Below are positions 17,218-28,879 of a DNA stretch of 64,000 nt, piece by piece. Position numbers and translations under genes: made by a program. The stretch lies in the NCBI RefSeq assembly GCF_020423045.1, contig NZ_CP081943.1, forward strand, positions 1,054,001 to 1,118,000, given 5' to 3'. Each line of letters opens with the position of its first letter. Within the stretch, counting starts at the first letter, position 1. The DNA is from Pseudomonas sp. MM213 (GTDB lineage Bacteria > Pseudomonadota > Gammaproteobacteria > Pseudomonadales > Pseudomonadaceae). The notes below the pieces were generated by a model, which searched no databases, was not told the DNA's origin, and worked only from the letters and a program-made list of their open reading frames with translations.

Positions 17218-18534
17218 ATGGTTGATCATTCAATGCAATCCTCTGCTCCCCGTAGTCCTCGTCGCTGGCTGTTCGGCCTGCTTGTCCTGTTGGTCATCGC
17301 TGGCCTGTGCTGGAAATTCTGGCCTGGCAGTGCTGCGCCAAAAGAAGGCAACGGACAAAAAGCCGTGGCCGGGCACACTGGCCGTTCGGGTGGCATGCGT
17401 CCGGGTTTCGGTGGGGCGACCGGGCCGGTTCCGGTGCGTGTGGCGCCGGCGGTCAAGGGTGACTTCCCGCTGTACTACAAGGCGTTGGGCACCGTGACGG
17501 CGCTGAACACCATTAATGTGCGCAGCCGGGTGGGCGGCGAGCTGATCAAGGTATCGTTCGAAGAAGGGCAGATGGTCAAGGCCGGTGACTTGCTGGCGGA
17601 AATCGATCCGCGTCCTTACCAGAACGCTTTGCTGCAAGCCGAAGGCACCTTGTTGCAGAATCAGGCGCAACTGAAAAACGCGCAGGTCGATGTCGAGCGT
17701 TATCGCAACCTGTACCGCGAAGACAGCATCGCCAAGCAAACCCTGGACACCGCCGAAGCGCTGGTCGGCCAGTATCAAGGCACGGTCAAGACCAATCAGG
17801 CAGCGGTCAACGACGCCAAGCTCAATCTCGAATTCACCAAAATCCGCGCGCCGATAACCGGGCGTGTGGGCTTGCGTCAGCTCGACGTCGGCAACCTGGT
17901 GGCGGCCAACGACACCACGGCGCTGGCGATCATCACCCAGACCCAACCGATCAGCGTGGCGTTCACCTTGCCGGAAAACAGCCTCGACGTGGTGCTGGCC
18001 CGCTATCGCAGCGGCGCCAAGTTGCCCGCTGAAGCGTGGAACCGTGGCGACACCCAAATACAGGCCACCGGTGTATTGCAGAGCCTCGACAACCAGATCG
18101 ACGTCACCACCGGCACCCTGAAATTCAAGGCGCGCTACGAAAACCGTGATCAGGCGCTGTTCCCCAATCAGTTCGTCAACGTCCACCTGCTGGCCGACAC
18201 CCTCAAAGGCGTGGTACTCGCGCCGTCGGCCGCGATTCAATTCGGCACCAACGGCACCTTCGTCTATGCGATGGATGGCGACAAGAAAGTCACGATCCGC
18301 CAGTTGAAGGTCGGCGCCAGCGATGGTGACAACACCGTGATTACCGAAGGCCTGGTCGCCGGCGATCGTGTCGTCCTGGAAGGCACCGACCGCCTGAAGG
18401 AAGGCAGCGAAGTGGAAGTGGTCAACGACACCAAGGATGTGCCGACCACCCCGACCGGGCACCTGCAAGGTAAATCGGCGGCCGACGCGACTGAGCCGGC
18501 GACCACCGACAAGGCGAAAAAGGGCGGCGCATGA
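17218..18534 (+). CDS. muxA: RND efflux periplasmic adaptor, MuxA/MdtA type
   Basis: 438 aa. An N-terminal membrane anchor ([20 protein letters not shown]) is followed by a Gly-rich linker. The lipoyl/barrel-sandwich halves ([36 protein letters not shown] and [25 protein letters not shown]) flank an alpha-hairpin at about residues 137-205. A beta-barrel and membrane-proximal domain follow. It links the two RND pumps to the outer-membrane channel. It overlaps muxB by 4 nt. No strong SD is visible before the ATG at 17218, and a second ATG lies at 17233. Confidence 0.93.
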   Translation: MVDHSMQSSAPRSPRRWLFGLLVLLVIAGLCWKFWPGSAAPKEGNGQKAVAGHTGRSGGMRPGFGGATGPVPVRVAPAVKGDFPLYYKALGTVTALNTINVRSRVGGELIKVSFEEGQMVKAGDLLAEIDPRPYQNALLQAEGTLLQNQAQLKNAQVDVERYRNLYREDSIAKQTLDTAEALVGQYQGTVKTNQAAVNDAKLNLEFTKIRAPITGRVGLRQLDVGNLVAANDTTALAIITQTQPISVAFTLPENSLDVVLARYRSGAKLPAEAWNRGDTQIQATGVLQSLDNQIDVTTGTLKFKARYENRDQALFPNQFVNVHLLADTLKGVVLAPSAAIQFGTNGTFVYAMDGDKKVTIRQLKVGASDGDNTVITEGLVAGDRVVLEGTDRLKEGSEVEVVNDTKDVPTTPTGHLQGKSAADATEPATTDKAKKGGA

Positions 18535-21500
18535 ACATCTCGCGGCTGTTCATCCTTCGCCCGGTCGCCACGACCCTGAGCATGCTGGCCATTATTCTGG
18601 CCGGCGTGATCGCCTATCGGCTGTTGCCGGTATCGGCGTTACCGCAGGTCGATTACCCGACCATTCGCGTGATGACCCTCTATCCCGGCGCCAGCCCGGA
18701 CGTCATGACCAGTGCCGTCACCGCGCCGCTCGAACGCCAGTTCGGGCAGATGCCGGGGCTCACCCAAATGGCTTCGACCAGCTCCGGCGGCGCTTCGGTA
18801 TTGACCCTGCGGTTCAGCCTCGACATCAACATGGACGTCGCCGAGCAGCAGGTGCAAGCCGCGATCAACGCCGCGACCAATCTGCTGCCCAAGGACCTGC
18901 CGGCGCCGCCGGTGTACAACAAGGTCAACCCGGCGGACACCCCGGTGCTGACCCTGGCGATCACCTCCAAAACCATGCTGTTGCCCAAGCTCAATGATCT
19001 GGTCGATACACGCATGGCGCAGAAAATCGCCCAGATCAGCGGCGTCGGCATGGTCAGCATTGCCGGCGGCCAGCGTCAGGCGGTGCGGATCAAGGTCAAC
19101 CCCGAGGCCCTTGCGGCCAACGGCCTGAACCTGTCGGACGTGCGCACCTTGATCGGTGCCTCCAACGTCAACCAGCCCAAGGGCAACTTCGACGGCCCGA
19201 CCCGGGTCTCGATGCTCGATGCAAACGATCAACTGACCTCGCCCAAGGATTACGCCAACCTGATCCTGGCCTACACCAACGGCGCGCCGTTGCGGCTCAA
19301 GGACGTGGCGGAAATCGTCGATGGCGCGGAGAACGAACGCCTCGCAGCCTGGGCCAATGAGAATCAGGCGGTGTTGCTGAACATTCAGCGCCAGCCGGGT
19401 GCGAACGTCATCGAGGTGGTCGACCGGATCAAGGCCTTGCTGCCGAGCATCACCGACAACCTGCCGGCCGGTCTCGAGGTCACCGTACTGACCGACCGCA
19501 CCCAGACCATCCGCGCATCGGTCACCGACGTGCAACACGAGCTGCTGATCGCCATCGCGCTGGTGGTGATGGTGACGTTCCTGTTCCTGCGCCGGGCCAG
19601 CGCCACGATCATTCCATCGGTGGCCGTGCCGCTGTCGTTGATCGGCACCTTCGGCGTGATGTACCTCGCCGGTTTCTCGGTGAACAACCTGACCCTGATG
19701 GCGCTGACCATCGCCACCGGTTTCGTGGTGGACGATGCGATCGTCATGCTGGAGAACATTTCCCGGTTCATCGAAGAGGGCGACAGCCCGTTGAACGCGG
19801 CGCTCAAGGGCGCCAAGCAGATTGGCTTTACCCTGATTTCCCTGACGCTATCGCTGATCGCGGTACTGATTCCGCTGCTGTTCATGGCCGACGTGGTAGG
19901 GCGCCTGTTCCGCGAATTTGCCATCACCCTGGCGGTGGCGATCCTGATTTCCCTGGTCGTGTCGTTGACCCTGACACCAATGATGTGCGCGCGGCTGCTC
20001 AAGCGCGAACCCAAGGAAGAAGAGCAGGGCCGTTTCTACCGGGCCAGCGGCGAAGCAATTGACTGGATGATCGCGGCTTACGGGCGCAAGTTAAAGTGGG
20101 TTCTCAAGCATCAACCGCTGACGTTGCTGGTGGCCATCGGCACTTTGGCGCTGACGGTGTTCCTTTACATGGTGGTGCCGAAGGGCTTCTTCCCGGTGCA
20201 GGACACCGGGGTGATTCAGGGGATTTCCGAAGCGCCGCAGTCAATTTCCTTTGCGGCGATGAGCGAGCGGCAGCAGGAACTGGCGAAAGTGATCCTCGCG
20301 GATCCTGCCGTCGAAAGCCTGTCGTCCTACATCGGCGTCGATGGCGATAACTCGACATTGAACAGCGGTCGCCTGCTGATCAACCTCAAATCACACAGCA
20401 ATCGCGACTTGAGCGCCACCGAGGTGATTGCCCGCCTGCAACCGGAACTCGACAAACTGGTCGGTATCCGTCTGTTCATGCAGCCGGTGCAAGACCTGAC
20501 CATCGAGGACCGGGTCAGCCGCACGCAGTACCAGTTCAGCATGTCGTCGCCGGATTCCGAGCTGCTCAGCCTGTGGAGCAGTCGATTGGTCGAGGCTCTG
20601 GCCCAACGGCCGGAACTGACCGACGTCGCCAGTGACCTTCAGGACAAAGGCTTGCAGGTTTACCTGGTGATCGACCGCGATGCCGCCTCGCGGGTCGGCG
20701 TATCGGTGTCGAACATTACCGACGCGCTGTACGACGCCTTCGGCCAACGGCAGATTTCGACCATTTACACCCAGGCCAGCCAGTATCGCGTGGTCCTGCA
20801 GTCGCAGTCCGGCGAGAAAATCGGCCCGGATGCGCTGAACCAGATTCACGTCAAGACCACCGATGGCGGGCAAGTGCGCCTGTCCAGCCTGGCGCACATC
20901 GAAGAGCGCCAGGCGCAACTGGCGATCACCCACATCGGCCAGTTCCCGGCGGTGATGATGTCCTTCAACCTCGCACCCGGCGTGGCGCTGGGGCATGCGG
21001 TGCAAATCATCGAGCAAGTGCAAAAGGACATCGGCATGCCGATTGGCGTGCAGACCCAGTTCCAGGGCGCGGCCGAGGCGTTCCAGGCTTCGCTGTCGAG
21101 CACCTTGCTGCTGATTCTGGCGGCGGTGGTGACCATGTACATCGTGCTCGGCGTGCTCTACGAGAGCTACATCCACCCGATCACCATCCTCTCGACCCTG
21201 CCCTCGGCGGCGGTCGGCGCCTTGCTGGCGTTATTGTTGAGTGGCAATGACCTGGGGATGATCGCGATCATCGGCATCATCCTGCTGATCGGCATCGTGA
21301 AGAAAAACGCGATCATGATGATCGACTTCGCCCTCGACGCCGAGCGCAATCAGGGCATGGACCCGGAAACGGCGATTTATCAAGCCGCGCTGCTGCGGTT
21401 CCGGCCGATTCTGATGACCACGCTCGCGGCGTTGTTCGGCGCGGTGCCGTTGATGCTCGCCACAGGTTCTGGCGCTGAGTTGCGTCAGCCGTTGGGTCTG

Positions 21501-21635
21501 GTGATGGTCGGTGGCTTGTTGGTGAGTCAGGTGCTGACGCTGTTCACCACGCCTGTTATCTACCTGTACTTCGACCGCCTCGGTCGTCGTTGGGGCCGCA
21601 CGTCCGAGTCCGTGGAAGTGGTCGAGCAGCCATGA
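18531..21635 (+). CDS. muxB: RND inner-membrane transporter, MuxB/MdtB type
   Basis: 1034 aa, standard RND length: 12 membrane segments in two halves with two large periplasmic loops. It starts [21 protein letters not shown] and has the TM4 proton-relay motif [59 protein letters not shown] marks TM10-11. It partners the different RND subunit encoded next, forming a heteromeric pump of the MdtBC/MuxBC type. In Pseudomonas these pumps are linked to novobiocin, aminocoumarin and some beta-lactam resistance (family knowledge). Confidence 0.94.
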   Translation: MNISRLFILRPVATTLSMLAIILAGVIAYRLLPVSALPQVDYPTIRVMTLYPGASPDVMTSAVTAPLERQFGQMPGLTQMASTSSGGASVLTLRFSLDINMDVAEQQVQAAINAATNLLPKDLPAPPVYNKVNPADTPVLTLAITSKTMLLPKLNDLVDTRMAQKIAQISGVGMVSIAGGQRQAVRIKVNPEALAANGLNLSDVRTLIGASNVNQPKGNFDGPTRVSMLDANDQLTSPKDYANLILAYTNGAPLRLKDVAEIVDGAENERLAAWANENQAVLLNIQRQPGANVIEVVDRIKALLPSITDNLPAGLEVTVLTDRTQTIRASVTDVQHELLIAIALVVMVTFLFLRRASATIIPSVAVPLSLIGTFGVMYLAGFSVNNLTLMALTIATGFVVDDAIVMLENISRFIEEGDSPLNAALKGAKQIGFTLISLTLSLIAVLIPLLFMADVVGRLFREFAITLAVAILISLVVSLTLTPMMCARLLKREPKEEEQGRFYRASGEAIDWMIAAYGRKLKWVLKHQPLTLLVAIGTLALTVFLYMVVPKGFFPVQDTGVIQGISEAPQSISFAAMSERQQELAKVILADPAVESLSSYIGVDGDNSTLNSGRLLINLKSHSNRDLSATEVIARLQPELDKLVGIRLFMQPVQDLTIEDRVSRTQYQFSMSSPDSELLSLWSSRLVEALAQRPELTDVASDLQDKGLQVYLVIDRDAASRVGVSVSNITDALYDAFGQRQISTIYTQASQYRVVLQSQSGEKIGPDALNQIHVKTTDGGQVRLSSLAHIEERQAQLAITHIGQFPAVMMSFNLAPGVALGHAVQIIEQVQKDIGMPIGVQTQFQGAAEAFQASLSSTLLLILAAVVTMYIVLGVLYESYIHPITILSTLPSAAVGALLALLLSGNDLGMIAIIGIILLIGIVKKNAIMMIDFALDAERNQGMDPETAIYQAALLRFRPILMTTLAALFGAVPLMLATGSGAELRQPLGLVMVGGLLVSQVLTLFTTPVIYLYFDRLGRRWGRTSESVEVVEQP

Positions 21636-24600
21636 ACCTCTCCGGACCTTTCATCAAGCGGCCGGTCGCCACCATGTTGCTGAGCCTGGCGATCATGCTG
21701 CTGGGCGGGGTGAGCTTCGGCCTGCTGCCGGTGTCGCCGTTGCCGCAAATGGACTTCCCGGTGATCGTGGTCCAGGCCAGCCTGCCCGGCGCGAGCCCGG
21801 AGGTAATGGCCTCGACCGTGGCCACGCCGCTCGAACGTTCCTTCGGCGCCATTGCCGGGGTCAACACCATGAGCAGCCGCTCCAGCCAGGGCTCGACCCG
21901 GGTCATTTTGCAGTTTGACCTCGACCGCGACATCAACGGCGCGGCGCGGGAAGTGCAAGCGGCGATCAACGCCTCGCGCAACCTGCTGCCGAGCGGGATG
22001 CGCAGCATGCCGACCTACAAGAAGGTCAACCCGTCCCAGGCACCGATCATGGTGCTGTCGCTGACCTCGGACGTTTTGGAGAAGGGTCAGCTTTACGATT
22101 TGGCCTCGACGATCCTGTCCCAGAGCCTGTCCCAGGTGCAGGGCGTGGGCGAAGTACAGATCGGCGGCAGCTCTTTGCCGGCGGTGCGTATCGAACTCGA
22201 ACCGCAAGCGCTCAACCAGTACGGCGTGGCGCTGGACGATGTGCGTAACACCATCGCCAACGCCAACGTGCGCCGGCCCAAGGGCTCGGTCGAAGACGGT
22301 CAGCGTTTGTGGCAGGTTCAGGCCAACGATCAATTGGAAAAGGCCAAGGACTACGAGTCGCTGATCATCCACTACAACGGCGGTGCGGCGCTGCGCCTGA
22401 AGGATGTGGCGAAGGTGAGTGACGGCGTCGAAGACCGCTACAACAGCGGTTTCTTCAACGACGACGCGGCGGTGCTGCTGGTGATCAACCGTCAGGCCGG
22501 CGCCAACATCATCGAGACCGTCAACGAGATCAAGGCCCAGCTCCCGGCACTGCAAGCGGTGCTGCCGGCCAGCGTCAAACTGAACCTGGCCATGGACCGC
22601 TCGCCGGTGATCAAGGCGACCCTGCATGAAGCGGAAATGACCCTGCTGATTGCCGTGGCGCTGGTGATTCTGGTGGTGTTCCTGTTCCTCGGTAACTTCC
22701 GCGCTTCGCTGATTCCGACCCTCGCGGTGCCGGTGTCGCTGGTCGGCACCTTCGCGGTGATGTACCTCTACGGGTTCTCGCTGAACAACCTGTCGCTGAT
22801 GGCATTGATTTTGGCCACCGGGCTGGTGGTGGACGACGCCATCGTGGTGCTGGAGAACATTTCCCGGCACATCGACGAAGGCGTGCCGCCGATGAAGGCC
22901 GCTTACCTCGGGGCACAGGAAGTCGGCTTTACGCTGCTGTCGATGAACGTCTCGCTGGTGGCGGTGTTCCTCTCGATCCTGTTTATGGGCGGGATCATCG
23001 AAAGCCTGTTCCGTGAGTTTTCCATCACGCTGGCGGCGTCCATCGTGGTGTCGCTGGTGGTCTCGCTAACGCTGACACCGATGCTGTGCGCCCGTTGGCT
23101 CAAGCCACATACGCCGGGTCAGGAAAACCGTTTGCAGCGCTGGAGCCAGCGCGCCAATGAGTGGATGGTCGGCAAATACGCCACCAGCCTTGACTGGGTG
23201 CTGCGTCACCGTCGTCTGACGTTGCTCAGTCTGATCGTGACAGTTGGCGTTAACATTGCGCTGTATGTGGTTGTTCCTAAGACATTTTTGCCTCAACAAG
23301 ACACCGGCCAACTGATCGGTTTCGTGCGCGGCGACGACGGTCTGTCGTTCAGCGTCATGCAGCCGAAAATGGAAATCTTCCGCCGTGCCGTGTTGAAAGA
23401 TGAGGCAGTGGAAAGCGTTGCCGGCTTCATTGGTGGCACTAACGGCACCAACAACGCCTTCATGCTGGTGCGTCTGAAGCCGATCAAGGAACGGGCTTTG
23501 TCCGCGCAAAAAGTCATCGAACGCCTGCGAAAGGAAATGCCCAAGGTTCCCGGCGCACAGTTGATGCTGATGGCGGATCAGGACCTGCAGTTTGGCGGTG
23601 GTCGTGAACAGACCAGTTCGCAGTATTCCTACATCCTGCAAAGCGCCGACCTTGGCGAATTGCGCCAGTGGTACCCGAAGGTCGTCACCGCGCTCAAGGC
23701 GTTGCCGGAGCTGACCGCGATTGATGCCCGTGAAGGGCGCGGCGCGCAGCAAGTGACCTTGATCGTCGATCGCGATCAGGCCAAACGCCTGGGCGTCGAT
23801 ATGGACATGGTCACCGCCGTGTTGAACAACGCCTACAGCCAGCGGCAGATTTCGACGATCTACGACAGCCTTAACCAGTATCAGGTGGTGATGGAGGTCA
23901 ATCCGAAGTACGCCCAGGACCCGATCACCCTCAAGCAGGTCCAGGTGATCACCGCCGACGGCGCGCGGATTCCGCTGTCGACCATCGCCCATTACGAAAA
24001 CAGCCTGGAAGATGACCGCGTCAGCCACGAAGGCCAGTTCGCTTCCGAAAGCATTTCCTTCGACATGGCCGAAGGCGTGACCGTGGAGCAGGGCAGTGCA
24101 GCCATCGAACGGGCGATTGCCAAGCTCGGCATGCCGGAAGACGTCATCGTGAAAATGGCCGGTACAGCCGATGCCTTTGCCGCCACGCAAAAGAGCCAGC
24201 CGTGGATGATTCTTGGCGCGCTGGTGGCGGTGTATCTGGTGCTGGGCGTGCTGTATGAAAGCTACATTCATCCGCTGACCATTCTCTCGACCTTGCCGTC
24301 GGCCGGGGTCGGCGCGTTGTTGTCGATCTATGCATTGGGCGGCGAGTTCAGCCTGATCTCGTTGCTCGGGCTGTTTTTGCTGATCGGGGTGGTGAAGAAG
24401 AACGCCATTCTGATGATCGACCTCGCGCTGCAACTGGAGCGGCAAAAGGGCCTGGAACCGCTGGAGTCGATTCGCAGCGCGTGCCTGCAACGGCTGCGTC
24501 CGATTCTGATGACCACGCTGGCCGCGATCCTCGGAGCGTTGCCGCTGCTGCTGAGCCGTGCCGAAGGTGCGGAAATGCGCCAGCCGCTGGGCCTGACCAT

Positions 24601-24739
24601 CATCGGCGGGCTGATCTTCAGTCAGGTGCTGACCCTTTACACCACCCCGGTGGTTTACCTCTATCTCGACAAACTGCGCCATCGCTTCAATAAATGGCGT
24701 GGGGTGCGTACTGATGCTGCTCTGGAAACTCCGCTATGA
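21632..24739 (+). CDS. muxC: RND inner-membrane transporter, MuxC/MdtC type
   Basis: 1035 aa from [26 protein letters not shown]. The ATG overlaps the muxB stop (ATGA), and the frame extending to 21590 lies within muxB. It has [22 protein letters not shown] in TM4 and the [39 protein letters not shown] segment. It is a clear paralogue of muxB with different loop sequence. The 4-nt overlaps on both sides indicate a coupled operon with fixed stoichiometry. Confidence 0.94.
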   Translation: MNLSGPFIKRPVATMLLSLAIMLLGGVSFGLLPVSPLPQMDFPVIVVQASLPGASPEVMASTVATPLERSFGAIAGVNTMSSRSSQGSTRVILQFDLDRDINGAAREVQAAINASRNLLPSGMRSMPTYKKVNPSQAPIMVLSLTSDVLEKGQLYDLASTILSQSLSQVQGVGEVQIGGSSLPAVRIELEPQALNQYGVALDDVRNTIANANVRRPKGSVEDGQRLWQVQANDQLEKAKDYESLIIHYNGGAALRLKDVAKVSDGVEDRYNSGFFNDDAAVLLVINRQAGANIIETVNEIKAQLPALQAVLPASVKLNLAMDRSPVIKATLHEAEMTLLIAVALVILVVFLFLGNFRASLIPTLAVPVSLVGTFAVMYLYGFSLNNLSLMALILATGLVVDDAIVVLENISRHIDEGVPPMKAAYLGAQEVGFTLLSMNVSLVAVFLSILFMGGIIESLFREFSITLAASIVVSLVVSLTLTPMLCARWLKPHTPGQENRLQRWSQRANEWMVGKYATSLDWVLRHRRLTLLSLIVTVGVNIALYVVVPKTFLPQQDTGQLIGFVRGDDGLSFSVMQPKMEIFRRAVLKDEAVESVAGFIGGTNGTNNAFMLVRLKPIKERALSAQKVIERLRKEMPKVPGAQLMLMADQDLQFGGGREQTSSQYSYILQSADLGELRQWYPKVVTALKALPELTAIDAREGRGAQQVTLIVDRDQAKRLGVDMDMVTAVLNNAYSQRQISTIYDSLNQYQVVMEVNPKYAQDPITLKQVQVITADGARIPLSTIAHYENSLEDDRVSHEGQFASESISFDMAEGVTVEQGSAAIERAIAKLGMPEDVIVKMAGTADAFAATQKSQPWMILGALVAVYLVLGVLYESYIHPLTILSTLPSAGVGALLSIYALGGEFSLISLLGLFLLIGVVKKNAILMIDLALQLERQKGLEPLESIRSACLQRLRPILMTTLAAILGALPLLLSRAEGAEMRQPLGLTIIGGLIFSQVLTLYTTPVVYLYLDKLRHRFNKWRGVRTDAALETPL

Positions 24740-26211
24740 CTGACCGTTCGCTTATCAACCTGTCTGCACCGCTGATTACGGCCCGAGGCTCGCGTTTGTT
24801 GAGCCTGTCGCTGTGCGTGGCGCTGCTCAGTGCCTGCGCCATCGGCCCGGATTACCAGCGCCCGACGGCCGCCGCGCCGGTGCAGTACAAGGAAGCGGCC
24901 GGTTGGCGTCAGGCCAACCCGAGCGATTCCCTGGCCCGCGGAGCCTGGTGGGAGCTGTATGGCGATCAACAGCTCAACGGCCTGATCGACAAACTCAACA
25001 GCGCCAACCAGACCGTCGCCCAGTCCGAAGCCCAGTACCGTCAGGCCCAGGCTCTGGTGCGCAGTGCCCGCGGCGCTTTCTTCCCGACGGTGGACCTGAC
25101 CGTCGGGAAAAACCGTTCCAGCCAGGGCACCGGCAGCAGCAGTTCGAGCCTGAGCAGTTCCTCCAGCGGCATCCGCAACACCTACACGGCCCAGGCCGGG
25201 GTCAGTTGGGAAGCCGACGTCTGGGGCAAGCTGCGCCGGGGCCTTGAGGCCGACACTGCCAACGCTGAGGCGAGTTTTGCCGATCTGGCGGCAATGCGTT
25301 TGAGCCAGCAGTCGGAGCTGGTGCAGAACTACCTGCAATTGCGCGTGATCGATGAGCAAAGGCGCCTGCTGCAAGCGACGGTCGAGGCCTATCAGCGCTC
25401 GCTGAAAATGACCGAAAACCAATACCGCGCCGGCGTTTCCGGCAAGGACGCGGTGGCACAGGCCACCACTCAGCTCAAGAGCACCGAGGCCGAGTTGGTC
25501 GATCTGATCTGGCAGCGCGCCCAGTTCGAGAACGCTATCGCCGTACTGATCGGGCTGCCGCCCGCTGAGTTCAGCCTCGCAGAAACCACGGACATCCCGT
25601 TGCTGCCCGACGTGCCGCTGAACCTGCCTTCGCAATTGCTCGAACGTCGCCCGGACATCGCCTCCGCCGAGCGCTCGGTGATGGCGGCCAACGCCAACAT
25701 CGGCGTGGCCAAGGCCGCTTATTACCCGGACCTGACGTTGAGTTTGAACGGTGGTTACAGCAGCAGCACCTCTTCGAACTGGATCAGTGTGCCGAACCGC
25801 TTCTGGTCGGTCGGCCCGCAACTGGCGATGACCTTGTTCGACGGCGGCCAGCGTTCGGCGGAAGTCGACCGCAGCGAAGCGGCCTATGACGAAACCGTGG
25901 CCAAGTACCGTCAGACAGTGCTCGACGGTTTCCGCGAGGTGGAAAACTACCTGGTGCAGCTCAAGGTCCTGGAAGACGAGTCCGCCGTGCGTCAACAGGC
26001 ACTGGACGCGGCGCGTGAATCCCTGCGCCTGACCCAGAACCAGTACAAGGCCGGCTTGATTGCTTATCTGGATGTGGTCGTGGTGCAGGCCACGGCGCTG
26101 AACAATGAACGCAATATGCTGGACTTGTTGCAGAGCCGGCTGATCGCCAGCGTGCAATTGATTGCGGCGCTGGGCGGCGGATGGGACGGCCAGCTCGAAC
26201 TCAACAACTGA
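24736..26211 (+). CDS. opmB: TolC-family outer-membrane efflux lipoprotein, OpmB type
   Basis: 491 aa. The export signal ends in a lipobox-like LLSACAIGPDY, so the mature protein is probably acylated at that cysteine. Two OEP repeats follow, with long coiled-coil helices (NQTVAQSEAQYRQAQALVRSARGAFFP and AVRQQALDAARESLRLTQNQYKAG). A Ser-rich loop (GTGSSSSSLSSSSSG) lies at about residues 132-146. It is the channel for the MuxABC pump; the ATG overlaps the muxC stop. The family length matches OprM-type proteins. Confidence 0.93.
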   Translation: MTDRSLINLSAPLITARGSRLLSLSLCVALLSACAIGPDYQRPTAAAPVQYKEAAGWRQANPSDSLARGAWWELYGDQQLNGLIDKLNSANQTVAQSEAQYRQAQALVRSARGAFFPTVDLTVGKNRSSQGTGSSSSSLSSSSSGIRNTYTAQAGVSWEADVWGKLRRGLEADTANAEASFADLAAMRLSQQSELVQNYLQLRVIDEQRRLLQATVEAYQRSLKMTENQYRAGVSGKDAVAQATTQLKSTEAELVDLIWQRAQFENAIAVLIGLPPAEFSLAETTDIPLLPDVPLNLPSQLLERRPDIASAERSVMAANANIGVAKAAYYPDLTLSLNGGYSSSTSSNWISVPNRFWSVGPQLAMTLFDGGQRSAEVDRSEAAYDETVAKYRQTVLDGFREVENYLVQLKVLEDESAVRQQALDAARESLRLTQNQYKAGLIAYLDVVVVQATALNNERNMLDLLQSRLIASVQLIAALGGGWDGQLELNN

Positions 26212-26239
26212 CCCCCGAATTCCCGCTTTCCCCCGTATC

Positions 26240-26345
26240 CCTGTAGGAGCTGTCGAGTGAAACGAGGCGGCGATTTTTGATCTTGCTCCAGATCTTCATT
26301 GCCTGAAAGAATCGCCGCCTCGTTTCACTCGACAGCTCCTACAGG
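26240..26345. repeat. REPIN-like hairpin, 35-bp arms
   Basis: The arm at 26240-26274 (CCTGTAGGAGCTGTCGAGTG... class) is exactly reverse-complemented at 26311-26345, with a 36-nt spacer. It follows opmB by 28 nt and dominates the 319-bp gap before the next gene. It is a different REP class from most others in the window. The remaining DNA up to 26530 shows no other clear feature. Confidence 0.92.
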
Positions 26346-26530
26346 AGAGCGGGGGAGTTGGGGCTCGGGCGTAACGTTTCAGAGGTATTGCGGGTGATCA
26401 AACAAGCGTTTCATCGGCTTGATGGCCCTTTGCTAATTTTCTCAGTGCGTTCTTTTGTGCAATCAGTACAATCGCCCGATTTGCCCCCCGAGAACGGAAG
26501 CAGTACGGCGGGGTAGTCGCGAGAAATCCA

Positions 26531-28639
26531 ATGCTCATCGGTAGCTATTCACCCACGCTGGTTATCATTTCGCTCTTCGTAGCGATTCTCGCCTCCTATA
26601 CCGCACTCGACATGACCGGGCGCATTGCCACCGCCAAAGGTCGGGCCGTGCATTTGTGGACGGCGGGCGGGGCTTTTGCGATGGGCATTGGTGTGTGGTC
26701 GATGCATTTCATCGGCATGCTCGCGTTCAAATTGCCGATTGACCTTGGCTACGATGTCACGCTGACGTCGCTGTCGCTGCTGACCGCGTTCCTGTCCAGC
26801 GGCTTCGCCCTGTGGCTGGTCAGCCAGCCACAATTACCGGCCTGGCAACTGGCGTTCGGCGCACTGGTGATGGGTGCCGGCATCAGCGCCATGCACTACA
26901 CCGGCATGGCCGCCATGAGCATGCAGCCGGGCATCGATTACGACCCGACGCTGTTCAGCGCATCGCTGCTGATAGCCGTTGGCGCCTCGGGCGCGGCGTT
27001 ATGGATCGCCTTCCGCCTGCGCAAGCACACGCCTTACGTCCGGCTGATTCGCGGCGGCGCGGCGGTGATCATGGGCATCGCCATCGTCGGCATGCATTAC
27101 ACCGCCATGGCTGCGGCGCAGTTTCCGGACGGCAGTTTTTGTGGCGCGGCGGTCAACGGTTTAAGCGGCAAGGGCCTGGACAGCCTGGTCTTGATCACCA
27201 CGCTGGCGGTGTTGAGCATCGCCTTGCTCACCTCGATTCTGGATGCGCGTCTGGAGGCGCGCACCGCCGACCTGGCCCGTTCGCTGACCGAAGCCAATCG
27301 TGAACTCACCCAACTGGCGCTGCACGACACCCTGACCGGTTTGCCGAATCGGATATTGCTGGCCGACCGCATCGGCCAGGCCATGTCGAAGGTGCAGGAG
27401 CAGGGCGGTTGTTTTGCATTGATGTTCATCGATCTGGACGGTTTCAAACCGGTCAATGATGCCTTCGGCCATCACATGGGCGATCTGTTGCTGCGGGAAG
27501 TCGGCTTGCGCTTGCGCGAGGATCTGCGCAGCCAGGACACCCTGGCGCGGATCGGCGGTGACGAATTTGTCTTGCTGGTGCAACTGCGCGACGAACATGA
27601 CGCCCTGAACCTGGCGGCCCGTCAGGTCGGAATGATCGCGCGCTCGTTCCGTGTCGCCGAACATGATTTGCAGATTTCAGCCAGTGTCGGCATCGCCCTC
27701 TACCCGGGCAACGGCCAGACGGCCGAAGAGCTGCTGATGAATGCCGATGCGGCGATGTATCACGCCAAGGGCGCGGGCAAAAACGGCTACAGCTTCTTCG
27801 ACGCCTCGATGAACAGCAACGCGCGCAAACAACTGCAATTGCTGCAAGACCTGCGTAATGCCGTGGACCAGCAACAATTCAGCCTCTATTACCAGCCCAA
27901 GTTCGACGCCAGCAATGGCCGGCCGGTCGGCGCCGAAGCGCTGTTGCGTTGGGTGCACCCGACTCAGGGCATGCTGCTGCCGGACAAATTCATCGAGCTG
28001 GCGGAGAAGACCGGGCTGATCATTCCGATTGGCGACTGGGTGCTCAACGAAGCCTGCCGCCAGATGCGCGAGTGGTACGTGCTCGGCTACACCGACTGGC
28101 GCATCGCGGTGAACCTCTCGGCCCTGCAGTTCTGCCATGCCGGCCTGGTTCAGAGTGTCGCCAAAGCCCTGGCCACGCACCATTTGCCCGCTAACAGCCT
28201 GACCCTGGAAATCACCGAAACCACCGCCATGAGCGACGCTGATGCGAGCATGACGGTGCTTAACGAGCTCTCGGAGATGGGCGTCGACTTGTCCATCGAT
28301 GACTTTGGCACCGGCTATTCGAGTTTGATGTACCTCAAGCGTTTGCCGGCCAACGAATTGAAGATTGACCGCGGTTTTGTCCGCGACCTGGAACGCGACA
28401 GCGACGACGCCGCGATCGTTTCCGCCATCGTCGCGCTGGGCCAGGCACTGGGTTTGCGGATTGTCGCCGAAGGGGTGGAAACCGACGTGCAGCAGGATTT
28501 CCTGACCCAGCTGGGCTGTGATTCGTTGCAGGGTTACCTGCTGGGGCACCCGCTGCCGGCGGAGCGCTTCATGGTCGACATCCTTCGAGCGGAGCGTGCG
28601 GCCGCGTTACCGCTTACCGCCGAGTCACTCTCCCTGTAG
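26531..28639 (+). CDS. MHYT-GGDEF-EAL membrane c-di-GMP enzyme, MucR/NbdA type
   Basis: 702 aa. The N-terminal integral-membrane MHYT sensor has about seven helices carrying SMHFIGM, AMHYTGM and GMHYTAM. A GGDEF domain (TLARIGGDEFVLLVQ) has a canonical RxxD inhibitory site (RSQD) five residues before GG, and an EAL domain follows (GAEALLRW, IDDFGTGYSSLMYL). Signature residues of both cyclase and phosphodiesterase are present, so both activities are possible. MHYT domains are proposed to sense O2, CO or NO through metal. P. aeruginosa MucR has the same order and affects alginate and biofilm dispersal. The TAG stop is supplied by a downstream REP element. Confidence 0.92.
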   Translation: MLIGSYSPTLVIISLFVAILASYTALDMTGRIATAKGRAVHLWTAGGAFAMGIGVWSMHFIGMLAFKLPIDLGYDVTLTSLSLLTAFLSSGFALWLVSQPQLPAWQLAFGALVMGAGISAMHYTGMAAMSMQPGIDYDPTLFSASLLIAVGASGAALWIAFRLRKHTPYVRLIRGGAAVIMGIAIVGMHYTAMAAAQFPDGSFCGAAVNGLSGKGLDSLVLITTLAVLSIALLTSILDARLEARTADLARSLTEANRELTQLALHDTLTGLPNRILLADRIGQAMSKVQEQGGCFALMFIDLDGFKPVNDAFGHHMGDLLLREVGLRLREDLRSQDTLARIGGDEFVLLVQLRDEHDALNLAARQVGMIARSFRVAEHDLQISASVGIALYPGNGQTAEELLMNADAAMYHAKGAGKNGYSFFDASMNSNARKQLQLLQDLRNAVDQQQFSLYYQPKFDASNGRPVGAEALLRWVHPTQGMLLPDKFIELAEKTGLIIPIGDWVLNEACRQMREWYVLGYTDWRIAVNLSALQFCHAGLVQSVAKALATHHLPANSLTLEITETTAMSDADASMTVLNELSEMGVDLSIDDFGTGYSSLMYLKRLPANELKIDRGFVRDLERDSDDAAIVSAIVALGQALGLRIVAEGVETDVQQDFLTQLGCDSLQGYLLGHPLPAERFMVDILRAERAAALPLTAESLSL

Positions 28640-28787
28640 GAGCCGGCTTGCCGGCGATGGGCCCCGTGAGAGTTACGTCGATTTCGAGGGCGCTATCGCC
28701 AGCAAGCCGGCTCCTACAGAGGACCGTGTAGTTCAGATCGTTCAGGCCCGCCACAAAACCTTGTAGGAGCCGGCTTGCTGGCGATGG
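28634..28787. repeat. Three REP elements after the c-di-GMP gene
   Basis: Copies of the 'GTAGGAGCCGGCTTGC(C/T)GGCGATGG' class lie at 28634-28660 (forward), 28691-28720 (inverted) and 28761-28787 (forward). The first two form a REPIN. The first copy contains the TAG stop codon of the upstream gene. Confidence 0.93.
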
Positions 28788-28879
28788 GGCCCGTCCAGTC
28801 TCCACACACCCCATGCAAAAAACGTCGATGACGGTTATTCTTGCCCCCGACTGCTTACGCTTGAACGGGGAAAGCTCGC

